A stretch of 64,000 bases of DNA from Gluconobacter cerinus (GTDB lineage Bacteria; Pseudomonadota; Alphaproteobacteria; Acetobacterales; Acetobacteraceae), in assembly GCF_002723935.1 (NCBI RefSeq), contig NZ_BEWM01000001.1, positions 124,001 through 188,000 on the forward strand. The letters run 5' to 3'. Every line of letters starts with the position of its first letter. Within the stretch, counting starts at the first letter, position 1. The notes under the pieces were generated by a model that was not told where the DNA came from, did not search any database, and saw only the letters and a program-made list of their open reading frames with translations. Positions 63,703-64,000 of the stretch are shown here, piece after piece. The translations under genes and the position numbers were made by a program.

Positions 63703-63849
63703 GCTTTCATGAGGGTTTTCTTGCAGTTCATGAAGTTTACTGAAATAGTCATCTCAAAGAAGCCGACGACGCATGTTTATCGGCGTTTGTCTTAAGTTTT
63801 CTACGCCGAAGTTCCCGCATGTGCCGTCCTTCAAAAAAGGAAGCGCGTG

Positions 63850-64000
63850 GTGCCTGTCAGTAGTCAGCATTTTCCGGCTCTTGTTCTGAATGCGGATTTT
63901 CGTCCGCTCTCATACTTTCCGCTGTCGCTATGGTCATGGCAGGAAGCCGTGAAGGCTGTGTTTCTGGACCGGGTATCCGTTCTATCAGAGTACGAAGACG
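63850..64000 (+). CDS. HNH endonuclease family protein, N-terminal fragment
   Basis: The first 50 codons of a protein cut by the window end. HFPALVLNADFRPLSYFPLS and LWSWQEAVKAVFLDRVSVLS match the N-terminus of a widespread alphaproteobacterial HNH endonuclease family; the HNH motif itself lies outside. The start is GTG at 63850, six bases after GGAAG; GTG at 63847 is the alternative. Confidence 0.7.
   Translation, partial: MPVSSQHFPALVLNADFRPLSYFPLSLWSWQEAVKAVFLDRVSVLSEYED

Noticed and set aside
63781-63830. CGGCG/CGCCG inverted repeat in front of the HNH gene as a riboswitch or operator.
   Set aside because: Five-base arms with a long loop, no conserved structure visible.

Overview
This window is a gene-dense stretch of ordinary chromosome from a GC-rich alphaproteobacterium, most likely an acetic acid bacterium close to Gluconobacter (Acetobacteraceae). 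The reasons are alphaproteobacterial gene orders (plsC-miaB-phoH-ybeY-corC; yfgM-bamB-der; waaA-lpxK-lpxL), the very long SMC with an alpha-type hinge, plant-type glutamate-cysteine ligase, a Hint_2/AIDA-like repeat protein of the kind common in Acetobacteraceae, and many twin-arginine signals on redox proteins. The genus is an inference from recall of these families, not from a search. I see about 60 protein genes. I found no tRNA, rRNA, CRISPR array, insertion sequence, prophage or att site, and no gap over 300 bases without a gene.

Layout. 1-1110 (-): 5' part of a TamA-like outer-membrane assembly protein. 1326-6503 (+): plsC, miaB, phoH, ybeY, corC, for membrane lipid, tRNA modification and rRNA maturation. 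6562-12382 (+): two tandem DsbA-like oxidoreductases, then smc. 12496-14002 (+): metallophosphoesterase, chorismate mutase, SixA-type phosphatase. 14021-15766 (-): repeat plus Hint surface protein. 16030-21447: citrate synthase, a small unknown ORF, pyrE, murI, a polyprenyl diphosphate synthase and a TrmN6-like methyltransferase. 21466-27511: nrdB and nrdA on the minus strand, split by a plus-strand YfhO-like membrane protein, with a NrdR-box-like palindrome in front of nrdA. 27690-32681: osmC, aroC, fabI, pdxH, a tandem Usp protein and a PL7-like secreted protein. 32735-36491 (+): a lipid A block in which a DUF374 acyltransferase is fused to WaaA, followed by lpxK and lpxL with overlapping starts.

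36656-43996: an unknown protein, an LpoA-like lipoprotein, rsmI, lolA, gshA, rsmE, ubiA and an EtfB-type methyltransferase. 43965-46772 (-): two MFS transporters of different families, three bases apart. 46957-50472 (-): yfgM-bamB-der. 50567-51272: two small exported proteins. 51318-59336 (-): pyrC, asnB, GT4, GT9, dnaQ, coaE, aroE and an N-formylglutamate amidohydrolase-like protein, mostly with overlapping stop/start codons. 59352-61207 (-): three tandem TlpA-like thioredoxins with twin-arginine-like signals. 61223-62802 (+): argH and a 45-residue LptM-like lipoprotein. 62866-63702 (-): gluQ. 63850-end (+): start of an HNH endonuclease.

Themes: envelope biogenesis (TamA, lipid A, LolA, BamB, LpoA, LptM, glycosyltransferases), extracytoplasmic thiol chemistry (two DsbA-like, three TlpA-like), and core nucleotide, aromatic and arginine metabolism. 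I see no clear defence island or new multi-gene system. The most distinctive items are the DUF374-WaaA fusion, the triple TlpA array, the NrdR box and split nrd locus, and the Hint repeat protein.
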